Assembly (NCBI RefSeq): GCF_900172325.1
Contig: NZ_FWFR01000005.1
Coordinates: 1 to 64,000 of the forward strand
Length of the DNA stretch: 64,000 bases
Direction of reading: 5' to 3'
Source of the DNA: Oceanibacterium hippocampi
GTDB taxonomy: Bacteria > Pseudomonadota > Alphaproteobacteria > Sneathiellales > Sneathiellaceae
The position numbers and the translations under genes are program-made. How positions within the stretch are numbered: position 1 is the first letter of the stretch; each line of letters starts with the position of its first letter. Shown here piece after piece: positions 1 through 8,298 of the stretch. Under the pieces are notes generated by a model. The model searched no databases. It saw nothing but the letters and a program-made list of their open reading frames with translations, and was not told the DNA's origin.

Positions 1-2
1 GC

Positions 3-101
3 TGGTATAATCCCGCCAGGCGCCATTCCGCCCTCGGCTATCAGTCACCCATCAACTACGAAAGGAGCGCCCAAACGAGACTGGAATCCCCAAGCCCTTA
101 A
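3..101 (+). CDS. IS3-family transposase OrfB, C-terminal end (partial)
   Basis: The window opens inside a reading frame that encodes WYNPARRHSALGYQ followed by SPINYERS and stops at TAA 99-101. The run RRHSALGY..SPINYE is the typical end of IS3-family OrfB integrase-type transposases, just after the last catalytic region. Only about 32 codons lie inside the window, so whether the full gene is intact cannot be judged. It reads toward the acyl-CoA synthetase gene and marks the left edge of the accessory block. Confidence 0.8.
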   Translation, partial: WYNPARRHSALGYQSPINYERSAQTRLESPSP

Positions 102-145
102 CTGTCCACGAAACCGGGGGAACTCCAACTCCAACTCCAACTCCA
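102..145 (+). mobile_element. Right terminus of the IS3-family element, ending in ACTCCA repeats
   Basis: The 26 bases directly after the transposase stop codon (TGTCCACGAAACCGG, then GGGAACTCCA) look like an IS3-family right inverted repeat, which normally ends in CA. The final ACTCCA occurs four times in tandem at 122-145, so the exact IS boundary could be any of 127, 133, 139 or 145. The left end lies outside the window, so the inverted-repeat match and the target duplication cannot be checked here. Confidence 0.6.
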
Positions 146-308
146 GCCCTGCGCCAGCAGGGCGGCTTCGGGATGGTCCTGCTGGTGGCAGCGCAGTAGG
201 TGGCGGCACCCTTATGTCCAGATGACACTGCCTTGTAGTTCTCGCCCTGAGCTCTCGATCCGTCATCGGGGTGACTTGCGCCACGGTGGGCGAGGCGTCA
301 CCATGTTG
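146..308. other. Short spacer between IS end and acyl-CoA synthetase gene
   Basis: About 160 bases lie between the IS end and the convergent stop of the acyl-CoA synthetase gene. A minus-strand open frame (45-284) crosses it but reads the ACTCCA repeat as a Leu-Glu run and has no recognisable domain or ribosome binding site. I see no gene and no clear terminator here. Confidence 0.5.
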
Positions 309-1931
309 TCATGTCGTCAACGCGGCTCGCAGGAGAGCTTTCTGGATCTTGCCGTTGGCGTTCTTAGGCAAGGCCTCGCGGGTAATTGTCACTGATTCCG
401 GCTGCTTGTAATCGGCCAACTGTTCGGCGCAGTATCGCTGAATATTTGCCACAGTGAGCGTCGATTGGTCGGTAATAACGACCACTGCATGGACCCGTTC
501 ACCGAGTACCGGGTCCGGGCGGCCGATAATGGCGCATTCGACGACGCCGTCCAGGCCATTCAGGACGTTTTCGACCTCGGCGCTGAAAATCTTGAAACCT
601 CCGCGATTGATCATGTCCTTGCGGCGATCGTAGACGCGGACGAAGCCTTGGGCGTCGATCGACCCAATGTCGCCGGATCTCCAGTATCCGTCGACGAATT
701 CCCTGTTGTTGGCGTCGGGGCGTCTCCAGTAGCCGGGCACCACCATCGGCCCGGCGATCCAGAGCTCGCCCGCGGTCCCGGGCGACACCTCCCGATTGTT
801 CTCGTCCATCACCTTGACGTTGCCGCACGGCACAACCTGGCCCACGCTGTCGCGATGATCGCGCCATGTCTCGATGGGCATGATGGTCGTCGGCGACGTG
901 GTTTCGGTCGCACCGTAGGCATTGGTGAGTTCCAGGTGCGGGAGCTTGCGTATCAGCGCCTCGATCGTCGCGACGGGCATCGGCGCGCCGCCGAAACAAC
1001 CGATCCGCCAGGCTGAAAGATCGTAGCGATCGATTTCCGGGTTCATGGCGCAAAGGGTGTAGATGGTCGGCACCACGATCGTGTAGCTGATCCGCTCCTG
1101 GCTCATGAGTGCGAGGAAAGCAGGGGTCTTGTAGGCTGCTCGCATCAGTACGACGCAACCCCCGGCGGCCATTGTCGTAAGGGCAACACCGACCAGTCCG
1201 GTGACGTGGGAGAGCGGCACGGCGACAAGTGCGCGGTCCGTTTCTGACAACCCGAAACAGCGGGCAAAGGTGATGCTCGAATGGATGATCCCGAGATGGG
1301 TCAAGGTGGCCCCTTTGGGTTGCCCCGTGGTCCCGGAGGTATAGAGGATGACCGCGATATCTTCCTCGCCGAGTTGAGCAGGGGCGGGTGCCGTGTTGCC
1401 ATTCATCAGGTCGTCAAAGGATAATGCACCCTCGACCATGCCGCCCGTGGCGTACAGGCCGATTACCGTCGGCACGGCCGAACGATCCGGCAGGGAGGTG
1501 GCAAGCTCTGCCTCGAATATGAGCAGTGTCGCGGCGCAGTCGTTGATCAGGAATTCGAGTTCCGCCGCTTGCTGGCGGGTCCCGATCGGCACCGTCAACG
1601 CGCCAAGGCGGCAGCAGGCAAGCAAGGTCGCCAGGAACTGCCAGCGATTGCCGAGAAAGAGGACGACCCGGTCGCCGGCGGTGACACCCGCGCCCGAGAG
1701 TCCGGCCGCGAGCCGCGCGACACGGTCCGCCAACTCGCGGTAGCTGATGGATTCGCCTTCAACGATCGCGGGCCTGTCCGGGTACCGCGCAACAAGGGAA
1801 TCGAACATCGCGCCGATTGTCTCGGGACGATCGGAATAGCAGCGCATCTCGCGGCCGTTGTAATGCCGTTCACTGCGCAGGGTGCCGCCGAGACCACGGG
1901 CCGGCCAGTAGCGATCCTGCAACTTTGTCAC
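309..1931 (-). CDS. Acyl-CoA synthetase / AMP-forming ligase (class I adenylate-forming)
   Basis: A 540-residue AMP-binding ligase that would activate a carboxylic acid to its CoA thioester through an acyl-adenylate. The P-loop-like motif YTSGTTGQPKG lies near residue 200, the adenine-site motif YGATET near 340, and the hinge and C-terminal region (GGFKIFSAEVE..NGKIQK) are present, so the length is complete. The gene lies 31 bases downstream of the GntR regulator gene on the same strand and is probably cotranscribed with it. The substrate is unknown. The divergent importer and the acyl-CoA dehydrogenase suggest it primes the acid taken up by that system. Confidence 0.9.
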   Translation of the reverse strand: MTKLQDRYWPARGLGGTLRSERHYNGREMRCYSDRPETIGAMFDSLVARYPDRPAIVEGESISYRELADRVARLAAGLSGAGVTAGDRVVLFLGNRWQFLATLLACCRLGALTVPIGTRQQAAELEFLINDCAATLLIFEAELATSLPDRSAVPTVIGLYATGGMVEGALSFDDLMNGNTAPAPAQLGEEDIAVILYTSGTTGQPKGATLTHLGIIHSSITFARCFGLSETDRALVAVPLSHVTGLVGVALTTMAAGGCVVLMRAAYKTPAFLALMSQERISYTIVVPTIYTLCAMNPEIDRYDLSAWRIGCFGGAPMPVATIEALIRKLPHLELTNAYGATETTSPTTIMPIETWRDHRDSVGQVVPCGNVKVMDENNREVSPGTAGELWIAGPMVVPGYWRRPDANNREFVDGYWRSGDIGSIDAQGFVRVYDRRKDMINRGGFKIFSAEVENVLNGLDGVVECAIIGRPDPVLGERVHAVVVITDQSTLTVANIQRYCAEQLADYKQPESVTITREALPKNANGKIQKALLRAALTT

Positions 1932-1962
1932 GATTTCCTCCCGGACGATGAAACAGCGCGTC

Positions 1963-2676
1963 CTACACGCCCGTTTTCGGCAACTTGTCGAGAAGGGCGG
2001 AGCCGCCGATCAGGATGTCGTCGCCAATGGCTTTACGTGCCATTTCCGGGTCTCGTCGGCGAAGTGCGTCGAGCACCAGGACATGGCCGTGGGTCTGACC
2101 GTGGAATGGCTTGCTCCTGCCGTCATAGAGGTAGGAAAGGACCGGACCGAACTGGATCCAGAGATTTTGAACGATGCTGAAGAGAACAGGTGAGCGGGCG
2201 AGCCGGCAAAGACCGAAATGGAAATTCTCGTTCTCCTCCAGAGCCGCCGCAAAATCCTTGCTGCCCTCTGTCTTCAGATAACGCTCGTGGGTCGCTGCGA
2301 GCGCTGCAATGTCCGCCTCCGTCACCAGACTCGCTGCGCGGGCTGCTCCGTCACCTTCAAGCAGGATTCGGAGGTCACGGATCTCGATACTACGGGCGAA
2401 GTCGAGTTCCGGGACCATGACCGTTCCGCGCTCGTCGAGCGCGAGCGCGTTTTCGGAAACGAGCCGGAGCAGAGACTCACGCACCGGCGTCACGCTTATC
2501 CCCAGTTCGGCCGCCACTTGGCGTGCGACAAGCTTCTGGCCCGGCCGTAGCCGGCTTCGCATCAAGGACGCGCGGATTGCTGCATATGCTTGCTGGCTGA
2601 TGCTCTCCTTGCTGATCCGATCCCCGAAGGGACGGGCCAATTTCTCCGTCGGCGTGGTGATTAGGCCATATGGCAT
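1963..2676 (-). CDS. GntR-family (FadR/FCD type) transcriptional regulator
   Basis: A 237-residue regulator with an N-terminal winged helix (about residues 25-90, with SQQAYAAIRASLMRSRLRPG and GISVTPVRESL) and an all-alpha FCD ligand domain (about 95-225). FCD regulators usually bind carboxylic acids and repress nearby catabolic operons. It is divergent from the ABC importer operon across an AT-rich gap holding a perfect 12-bp palindrome (2715-2726), which makes autoregulation and control of the importer likely. The effector cannot be inferred. Confidence 0.9.
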   Translation of the reverse strand: MPYGLITTPTEKLARPFGDRISKESISQQAYAAIRASLMRSRLRPGQKLVARQVAAELGISVTPVRESLLRLVSENALALDERGTVMVPELDFARSIEIRDLRILLEGDGAARAASLVTEADIAALAATHERYLKTEGSKDFAAALEENENFHFGLCRLARSPVLFSIVQNLWIQFGPVLSYLYDGRSKPFHGQTHGHVLVLDALRRRDPEMARKAIGDDILIGGSALLDKLPKTGV

Positions 2677-2714
2677 AGAAACCTCGTTGACAGTGTCCGG
2701 CCGGTAGGCTTAGC

Positions 2715-2726
2715 TTGTTATAACAA
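2715..2726. promoter_or_regulatory. Candidate GntR operator (TTGTTATAACAA palindrome)
   Basis: This perfect 12-bp palindrome lies in the only AT-rich stretch between the divergent GntR gene and the ABC importer operon. TAACAAATAA repeats follow directly. FCD-type GntR operators are short palindromes of this kind, so assignment to the adjacent regulator is plausible but inferred. Confidence 0.55.
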
Positions 2727-2839
2727 ATAACAAATAATTCACAACAGAGTTTCGGGAACCGGGTGATGCGACCGTCGACGGTAACCGAGAATAAGGCCGG
2801 GTGACCGATGGGGCATCGGCTGTGACGAAGGGAGTGTCC

Positions 2840-3838
2840 ATGTCCGATACCGCGGTACCCAGTGCGCGTGCGGGTGGCTACAGGCCCAATCAGGCGGTTA
2901 TCGTACTCGGGCTGACGGCGACACTCTTCGTTCTCCTCGGTGCCTCGCTCCCCGGTTTTCTCGCTCTCGGCAATCTCTTCACGCTGATCCGAGGTGTTTC
3001 GATCCTCGGTATTCTCGGCCTCGGGATGGCTGTCGTAGTGATCGGGCGCGGCATAGATCTCTCGCAGATCGCGACGCTCGCGGTATCCGCCGCGATCGCC
3101 GTGACGTTAGTCAATTCCGGCATGCCGGTAAGCGTCGGCCTCGCGATCGGCCTCGTCATCGCTGTGGTGATCGGAATCGCCAACGGCTTCCTGATATCGG
3201 TGATCGAGATCCCGGCGCTTTTCACCACTCTGGCTTCCACCCTCTTTATCCTCGGCGTTACCCGCGCGTTCGTCGTGCCGCACTACCAGGTCTTTCTCGA
3301 GCCGGGACATGAAACGTTCCTGACCTTGGGCGGCGCTCTCGACAACGGCCTGCCGATGCCGGTAGTCGCCTTCGTTTTGGCCGCCGTCGCGCTGCATCTC
3401 TTTCTCTCGCGAACGGTTCTCGGCCGATTCATCTATGCCCATGGCGATAATGCGCAGGCGGCGCGGCTGTCGGGGATCGCCACGCGGCCGCTCACGATGC
3501 TCGAATATGGGATCTGTTCCGCCTTTGGCTATCTGGGTGGAGCGATCATGGTTGCCTCGACGTCGCTGATCCACTTGCAGATCGCGGAATCGACCATGAT
3601 CTTCGACGTCATACTGGTGGTGGTTCTGGGCGGGGTCAGCCTCGTCGGCGGCCGCGGAAATGTCCTCAGCGTGGTCGCCGGCACGTTGTTGATCGGCGTT
3701 CTGCTGAACGCCATGACCATCTTGAATCTCGATCTCCAGACCCAGGACATGATCAAGGGGACGGTGCTGCTCGTCGCCATCATGGCTGACAGTTATTTCC
3801 ATCCTCGCGACGAAGAGACTGCGAAGCAGGGAGACTAG
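2840..3838 (+). CDS. Sugar-type ABC transporter permease (RbsC/BPD_transp_2 family)
   Basis: An inner-membrane permease of about 332 residues with roughly nine or ten hydrophobic segments and the family signatures GIDLSQIATLAV and GGVSLVGGRGN. ATG at 2840 is preferred because GGGAG lies eight bases upstream; a GTG at 2801 would add 13 residues. It is the first gene of the importer operon and is followed by the binding protein, a second permease and a double ATPase. Two different permeases imply a heterodimeric channel. The true substrate may not be a sugar, because the neighbours are acyl-CoA enzymes. Confidence 0.9.
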   Translation: MSDTAVPSARAGGYRPNQAVIVLGLTATLFVLLGASLPGFLALGNLFTLIRGVSILGILGLGMAVVVIGRGIDLSQIATLAVSAAIAVTLVNSGMPVSVGLAIGLVIAVVIGIANGFLISVIEIPALFTTLASTLFILGVTRAFVVPHYQVFLEPGHETFLTLGGALDNGLPMPVVAFVLAAVALHLFLSRTVLGRFIYAHGDNAQAARLSGIATRPLTMLEYGICSAFGYLGGAIMVASTSLIHLQIAESTMIFDVILVVVLGGVSLVGGRGNVLSVVAGTLLIGVLLNAMTILNLDLQTQDMIKGTVLLVAIMADSYFHPRDEETAKQGD

Positions 3839-3908
3839 CGACTGCAAGAGACGGCGGCGTCCTCAGCGCCGTTCGACCAACCGAAATCCGAACGAATGGG
3901 AGGGAATA

Positions 3909-4928
3909 ATGTCTTCGAGATCATTTCTATCGACCGGAACCCGGGTGGCGCTCGCCACGCTGGCGATAGGCGTCGCGGGCGCGGCGATTGCCAGCAGCGC
4001 CGATGCGGCCGATCCGCGCCAGCAGCTCTTCGAGAAGTTCGAATCCGCGGTCAAAGGGAAGAAAGTGGCCTGGGTGCCGGTTTGGCTCGGCGTCTTGGAG
4101 TCGGAATGGACGCGCGTCATGCAGCAGAATTTCGACAATTACGGCATCGAACTCACAGTTCGTGATCCGAACTTCAAGTCGGACGTACAGCTTCAGGCGG
4201 TTAGCACGCTGATCAACGAGAAGCCCGACATTCTGGTCGTCCAGAACCCGACCACGACCTTGCTCGCCCGGGAACTCAAGCGTGCGATGAGCCTCGGCAT
4301 CAAGGTGATCCAGGTCAACATGTCATCGAACACCACGACCGATGCCTATGTCGGTGCGGACGTTCCGAAGATGGGACGACTGCTGGCGAAGGAGGCCCTT
4401 GATGCGTGCGGAGGCGGCAAGAGTTCCGGCAAGGTCGCTATTCTCCAGGGCGAGGCAACGGCGGCCTATTCGCTCGACATGACCAATGCGGCGACCGCGG
4501 TGCTCAAGACCGATCCCTCGATCGACATCGTCTCGTCGCAACCGGTCAACTGGGACGCCAACAAGGCGTCGGAAATCACCACCAACGTCCTGCAGCAACA
4601 TCCGGATCTCTGCGCCATCATCAGTGTCTGGGGGCCGCAAACGGCAGGCGCCGCCCAAGCCGTGAAGAACGCCGGCAAGCTGGGCAAGATCAAGATCTTC
4701 GTGGCGAGTGACGGCCAGCCGGCCGACTGCGACATGGTCGAGCAGGGCCTCTACACGAAGAACCTCTCCTACACTGCCGATCTGCAGGGCGAGGCAATCG
4801 TCAATGCGGCGCTGGCGCTGTTGCAAGACGACCGTCCCGCGGGCTCAACCCAGTACGCGTTCTATACCACCAATTACTGGGTCAGCGGTCCCCAGGACCG
4901 CCAGTATTGCTTCGTCGTGCCGGAGTAA
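3909..4928 (+). CDS. Periplasmic substrate-binding protein of sugar-type ABC importer
   Basis: A 339-residue protein with an N-terminal signal peptide (about residues 1-35, cleaved after SADA) and a periplasmic binding protein fold of the ribose-binding/LacI-like type (VQNPTTTLLARELKRA, VGADVPKMGRLLA, GEATAAYS). GGGAGGG precedes the ATG. It sits between the two permease genes, and a strong hairpin follows its stop (4960-4990), which may protect or enrich its mRNA, as is usual for binding proteins needed in excess. The ligand is unknown. Confidence 0.9.
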   Translation: MSSRSFLSTGTRVALATLAIGVAGAAIASSADAADPRQQLFEKFESAVKGKKVAWVPVWLGVLESEWTRVMQQNFDNYGIELTVRDPNFKSDVQLQAVSTLINEKPDILVVQNPTTTLLARELKRAMSLGIKVIQVNMSSNTTTDAYVGADVPKMGRLLAKEALDACGGGKSSGKVAILQGEATAAYSLDMTNAATAVLKTDPSIDIVSSQPVNWDANKASEITTNVLQQHPDLCAIISVWGPQTAGAAQAVKNAGKLGKIKIFVASDGQPADCDMVEQGLYTKNLSYTADLQGEAIVNAALALLQDDRPAGSTQYAFYTTNYWVSGPQDRQYCFVVPE

Positions 4929-4959
4929 TCGCGACCGTTTTCGCTATCCGATGACCGAA

Positions 4960-4990
4960 CCGTCGCCCGATTCCCGCGATCGGGCGACGG
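4960..4990 (+). terminator. Strong intercistronic hairpin after the binding-protein gene
   Basis: Perfect 12-bp arms (CCGTCGCCCGAT and its complement) flank a 7-base loop between the binding-protein and second-permease genes. No T-run follows, so full intrinsic termination is unlikely. mRNA stabilisation or partial attenuation fits better. Confidence 0.6.
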
Positions 4991-5015
4991 CGCCACGTAC
5001 AAACGGACTCGCCTG

Positions 5016-7193
5016 ATGAAGCCTCTCCTGCGTCTCTGGTACCGTCATTCTCCGCAGCTGTTCATCAGCGAGCTGCTTGAGAAACGATGGATGGAACCCA
5101 TCGTCCCGTTCATCCTGATGTGCGTCGTGTTCCTGATCTTCATCGTGAGCATCCCGGGATATACCTCGCTCATCCAGTTGCAGCAGTTGATGCGGAGTTT
5201 CCCCGAGCAGGCGTTCGTGGCGATGGCGATGGCGCTCTCGATCCTGTCCGGCGGCATCGACCTCTCGGTCGCGGCGGTCTTCGCGATGGCGAATTTCATC
5301 GCTCTCTATCTTCTCCAGGTTCTCGGACTGCCCTTTCCGGTCGCGGTCCTCGGCACGCTGCTGTGGGGCGCCTGCATCGGCGCGGTGAACGGTGGCCTGA
5401 TCGCCTATGGCAAGACACGTCCGTTCCTGACCACGATTGTGGTGCTGATCATTGTCCGCGCCGCCTATAACAAGCTGACCGCCGCATTCGCTCTCGAACT
5501 CGCCAGCGGCTATGCCGACAGCCCGGTCTGGGACTTCGTCGGGGTCGGCCTGATCTGGGGCATCCCGGTCAACATGGCCTGCCTGGTTGTCATCGGCATC
5601 GTGGCCCATCTCTATCTCACCCGGATACGCTCCGGCGTGCACATCATGGCGGTCGGCTCGAGCCGCAAGGCAGCCCGCCACGCTGGTATCAATGTCAAGC
5701 GCTCGCTGTTCACCACCTATGTCCTGGCCGGGATGCTGGCGTCGTTCGCCGGGCTTCTTTATGCCGCGCGTTTGAACAGCGCCGGTACGGATACCGGGGT
5801 CGGGTGGGAGATCAATGCACTCGCCGCCGCCGTTGTCGGCGGGATCAGTCTGGACGGGGGCCGCGGCACGATCAGCCGGGCACTGATGGGCGCGGCGATC
5901 ATCTTCTTGCTGATCAACGGACTGGTTCAACTCGGCACGCATGGCAGTCTGACAACCGCGACGATCGGCTTCATTCTGCTTGCCGCCGTCGGCTTCAACA
6001 TCAAGTTCGTCAAGAACAAGGGCAAGATCCTCCAGAAGATCTACGTTAGCCCGAGCTACGTCGAGTTCACCCCGCCAGCTTCGATTGCGCGGGACAGTGG
6101 CAGCGTCTTTGCCGAGAACGATCGCTTGAAGGACGTCGAGGCGGTTGCGCTCGATCGCATCGAGGGACCCGAGGATGTCATCCTTGATCAGGACGATCAT
6201 CTCTACACGGTCAATCGCAACGGCTCGATCATCCGCTTCCTGGCGCCGGACTACCAGGAGCGTGAGGAGTTCGCCCGGATCGGCGGACGGCCGCTCGGTC
6301 TCGCCCTCGATCGCGACAAGAATATCCTTGCCTGCGTCGCAGGGATGGGGGTCTACGGTGTCCGCCCGGACCGAACCGTTTTCAAGGTAGCGGAGCAGAC
6401 GAACCGCACCTGGAACCGCCTCAAGGATGATTCCCGCCTCTGGCTGGCGGATGATCTCGATGTCGCGCCGGACGGCAAGATCTATTTCAGCGATGCGACG
6501 ACACGCTACGATCTTTCCGACTGGGCACTCGACGGATTCGAGGGGCGCGGCAACGGCCGCCTTGTATGTCACGATCCGGCGACGGGAAAGTCCCGGACGA
6601 TCCTGAAAAACCTGGCATTTCCGAACGGCGTCTGCATTTCGCACGACGGCATGGCGGTGCTATGGGCCAGCACCTGGTTGTGCCGGATCTATCGCTACTG
6701 GATCGCCGGCGAGCGGACGGGTGAACTCGAGATCCTCGTCGACAACCTGCCGGGCTATCCCGACAACATCAACCGCGCCTCGGATGGCAATTACTGGCTC
6801 GCCTTCGTTGGTCTGCGCGCGCCGGTCTACGATCTGGCGATGGCCGACCCGGCCTTCCGAAGCCGCATGGTGAAGCAGATTCCGCCGGACGAATGGCTTT
6901 GCCCGGGCCTCAATTATGGTTGCGTGATCAAGTTCGACGACGCCGGCTCCGTCTTGGAATCGCTCTGGGATCCGGGGGCGGAATCCCATCCGACGATCAC
7001 GTCCATGCGGGAGCACAAGGGCTACCTCTATATCGGCGGGCTGGAAAATAACCGGATCGGCCGGTTGAAGTTGCCCGCTGCCGACAAGGAATGGACCGGC
7101 TGGGAGTCTTACTGGGGCAAGAAACGTCGAGACGGGCGGAAAGACCAGACCGCGGCGGCAGGCGAAGGAGGCACCCATGTCGCTCGCTCGTGA
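5016..7193 (+). CDS. ABC permease fused to a strictosidine-synthase/SMP-30-like beta-propeller
   Basis: A 725-residue fusion. Residues about 25-330 are a second sugar-type permease, with the signatures SGGIDLSVAAVF near 78 and GGISLDGGRGT near 275. After a basic linker (about 331-365), residues about 370-690 form a six-bladed propeller-like domain with repeated strand motifs (GPEDVILDQDDHLYT, ADDLDVAPDGKIYFSD, FPNGVCISHDG, GYPDNINRASDGNYW), as in gluconolactonase and strictosidine-synthase-like proteins. No frameshift separates the parts. RbsC-type permeases usually end in the cytoplasm, which would place the propeller inside the cell next to the ATPase. Enzyme activity is unproven. The next gene encodes a free homologue. 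Confidence 0.88.
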   Translation: MKPLLRLWYRHSPQLFISELLEKRWMEPIVPFILMCVVFLIFIVSIPGYTSLIQLQQLMRSFPEQAFVAMAMALSILSGGIDLSVAAVFAMANFIALYLLQVLGLPFPVAVLGTLLWGACIGAVNGGLIAYGKTRPFLTTIVVLIIVRAAYNKLTAAFALELASGYADSPVWDFVGVGLIWGIPVNMACLVVIGIVAHLYLTRIRSGVHIMAVGSSRKAARHAGINVKRSLFTTYVLAGMLASFAGLLYAARLNSAGTDTGVGWEINALAAAVVGGISLDGGRGTISRALMGAAIIFLLINGLVQLGTHGSLTTATIGFILLAAVGFNIKFVKNKGKILQKIYVSPSYVEFTPPASIARDSGSVFAENDRLKDVEAVALDRIEGPEDVILDQDDHLYTVNRNGSIIRFLAPDYQEREEFARIGGRPLGLALDRDKNILACVAGMGVYGVRPDRTVFKVAEQTNRTWNRLKDDSRLWLADDLDVAPDGKIYFSDATTRYDLSDWALDGFEGRGNGRLVCHDPATGKSRTILKNLAFPNGVCISHDGMAVLWASTWLCRIYRYWIAGERTGELEILVDNLPGYPDNINRASDGNYWLAFVGLRAPVYDLAMADPAFRSRMVKQIPPDEWLCPGLNYGCVIKFDDAGSVLESLWDPGAESHPTITSMREHKGYLYIGGLENNRIGRLKLPAADKEWTGWESYWGKKRRDGRKDQTAAAGEGGTHVARS

Positions 7194-8298
7194 CATCGTT
7201 GACCGCATTTTCTTTCCCAACCGCGATGTTCACGCGATCCCGGTTCTCGATGGCGGCTTCTCGCCCAACAAGCGGCTCGACGCGGCCCGGACACTCGTCC
7301 AGTTCGAGAAACCCGACGGGCTCGCCGCCGGACCGGACGGCCGGCTCTATGTATCGGCCGGTTCGACCGTCTTTGCCTGCTCCGGCGACGGCTTCGGCAC
7401 GGTCGAGCGCTTCGCCGGGACGGACGGTCCGGCTGGCGCGCTCGCCTGGACACCGAACAACCGCCTGCTTGTTGCCGTCGAAGGCCGCGGGGTTCACGCG
7501 TTCGAGGTGGATGGCAAATCCACCGGCATCCTGGAGACGGTCGAGCGCAAGCCGCTTCGATGTGTGACCGGGCTCGCGGTCGCGGCCGACGGCATGGTCT
7601 ATGCGACCGAGGGATCAGACCGGAACGTCACCGGCGACTGGCTGGTCGATCTGATGCAGAACCGCAAGGGCCGCGGACGGCTGGTCGTTTGTGACGAGGA
7701 TCTGTCCGAAGGCCGGACGGTGCAGGGCGGCCTTTCCTGGCCGGCCGGCGTCGCTGTCGCCCATGACGAGGCGGAGATACTGGTGACCGAAGCGTGGAGT
7801 CACCGGCTTTCCGCGGTGTCGCGCCCGAACGGCGCGGTTCGCGTGCTGAAGCGGAATTTCGCGGGCTATCCTGGCCGGATTGTCCGTGGCAGTGCCGGCG
7901 ATTACTGGGTCGCATTCTTCGCGCTCCGCACGCAACTGACCGAGTTCGTCCTCCGCGAGACGAGTTTTCGCGTGAAGATGATGGATCGTGTGCCGCCGGA
8001 ACTGTGGATCGGGCCGTCGCTTGGCGACCATGTCGATTATCGGGAACCGACCCAGGTCGGCCGTATCAAAAAGCTCGGCATTCAGAAGCCGTGGGCACCG
8101 GCGCGGTCTTACGGCCTGATCGCCCGAATCGATGGCGACGGCGAGGCGCACGAGAGCCTGCACAGTCGGGTCTCGGGGCATCTGCACGGCATCACCGCCG
8201 CCGCGGAAATAGCCGGTCGACTCTACGTCTTGTCGCGCGGCCATGGTCAGCTTGCCGTCATTCCGCTTTCGGCGGTCGAGGAAGGAGGAGTGGCATGA
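7177..8298 (+). CDS. SMP-30/strictosidine-synthase-like beta-propeller protein
   Basis: A 373-residue protein with no signal peptide, so it is probably cytoplasmic. It resembles the propeller half of the upstream fusion: GYPGRIVRGSAGDYWVAF matches GYPDNINRASDGNYWLAF, and RVPPELW matches QIPPDEW. Its start (GGAGG then ATG 7177) lies inside the upstream gene, overlapping by 17 bases, and its stop overlaps the ATPase start as ATGA, so translation is coupled on both sides. The family includes metal-dependent lactonases and esterases. A lactone- or ester-opening role on the imported compound is an inference. Confidence 0.8.
   Translation: MSLARDIVDRIFFPNRDVHAIPVLDGGFSPNKRLDAARTLVQFEKPDGLAAGPDGRLYVSAGSTVFACSGDGFGTVERFAGTDGPAGALAWTPNNRLLVAVEGRGVHAFEVDGKSTGILETVERKPLRCVTGLAVAADGMVYATEGSDRNVTGDWLVDLMQNRKGRGRLVVCDEDLSEGRTVQGGLSWPAGVAVAHDEAEILVTEAWSHRLSAVSRPNGAVRVLKRNFAGYPGRIVRGSAGDYWVAFFALRTQLTEFVLRETSFRVKMMDRVPPELWIGPSLGDHVDYREPTQVGRIKKLGIQKPWAPARSYGLIARIDGDGEAHESLHSRVSGHLHGITAAAEIAGRLYVLSRGHGQLAVIPLSAVEEGGVA

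Noticed and set aside
4944-6644. A 566-codon minus-strand frame opposite the permease-propeller fusion
   Set aside because: It is highly charged and low in hydrophobic residues, as reversed membrane-protein codons are, and has no family motif. The plus-strand product has clear domains.
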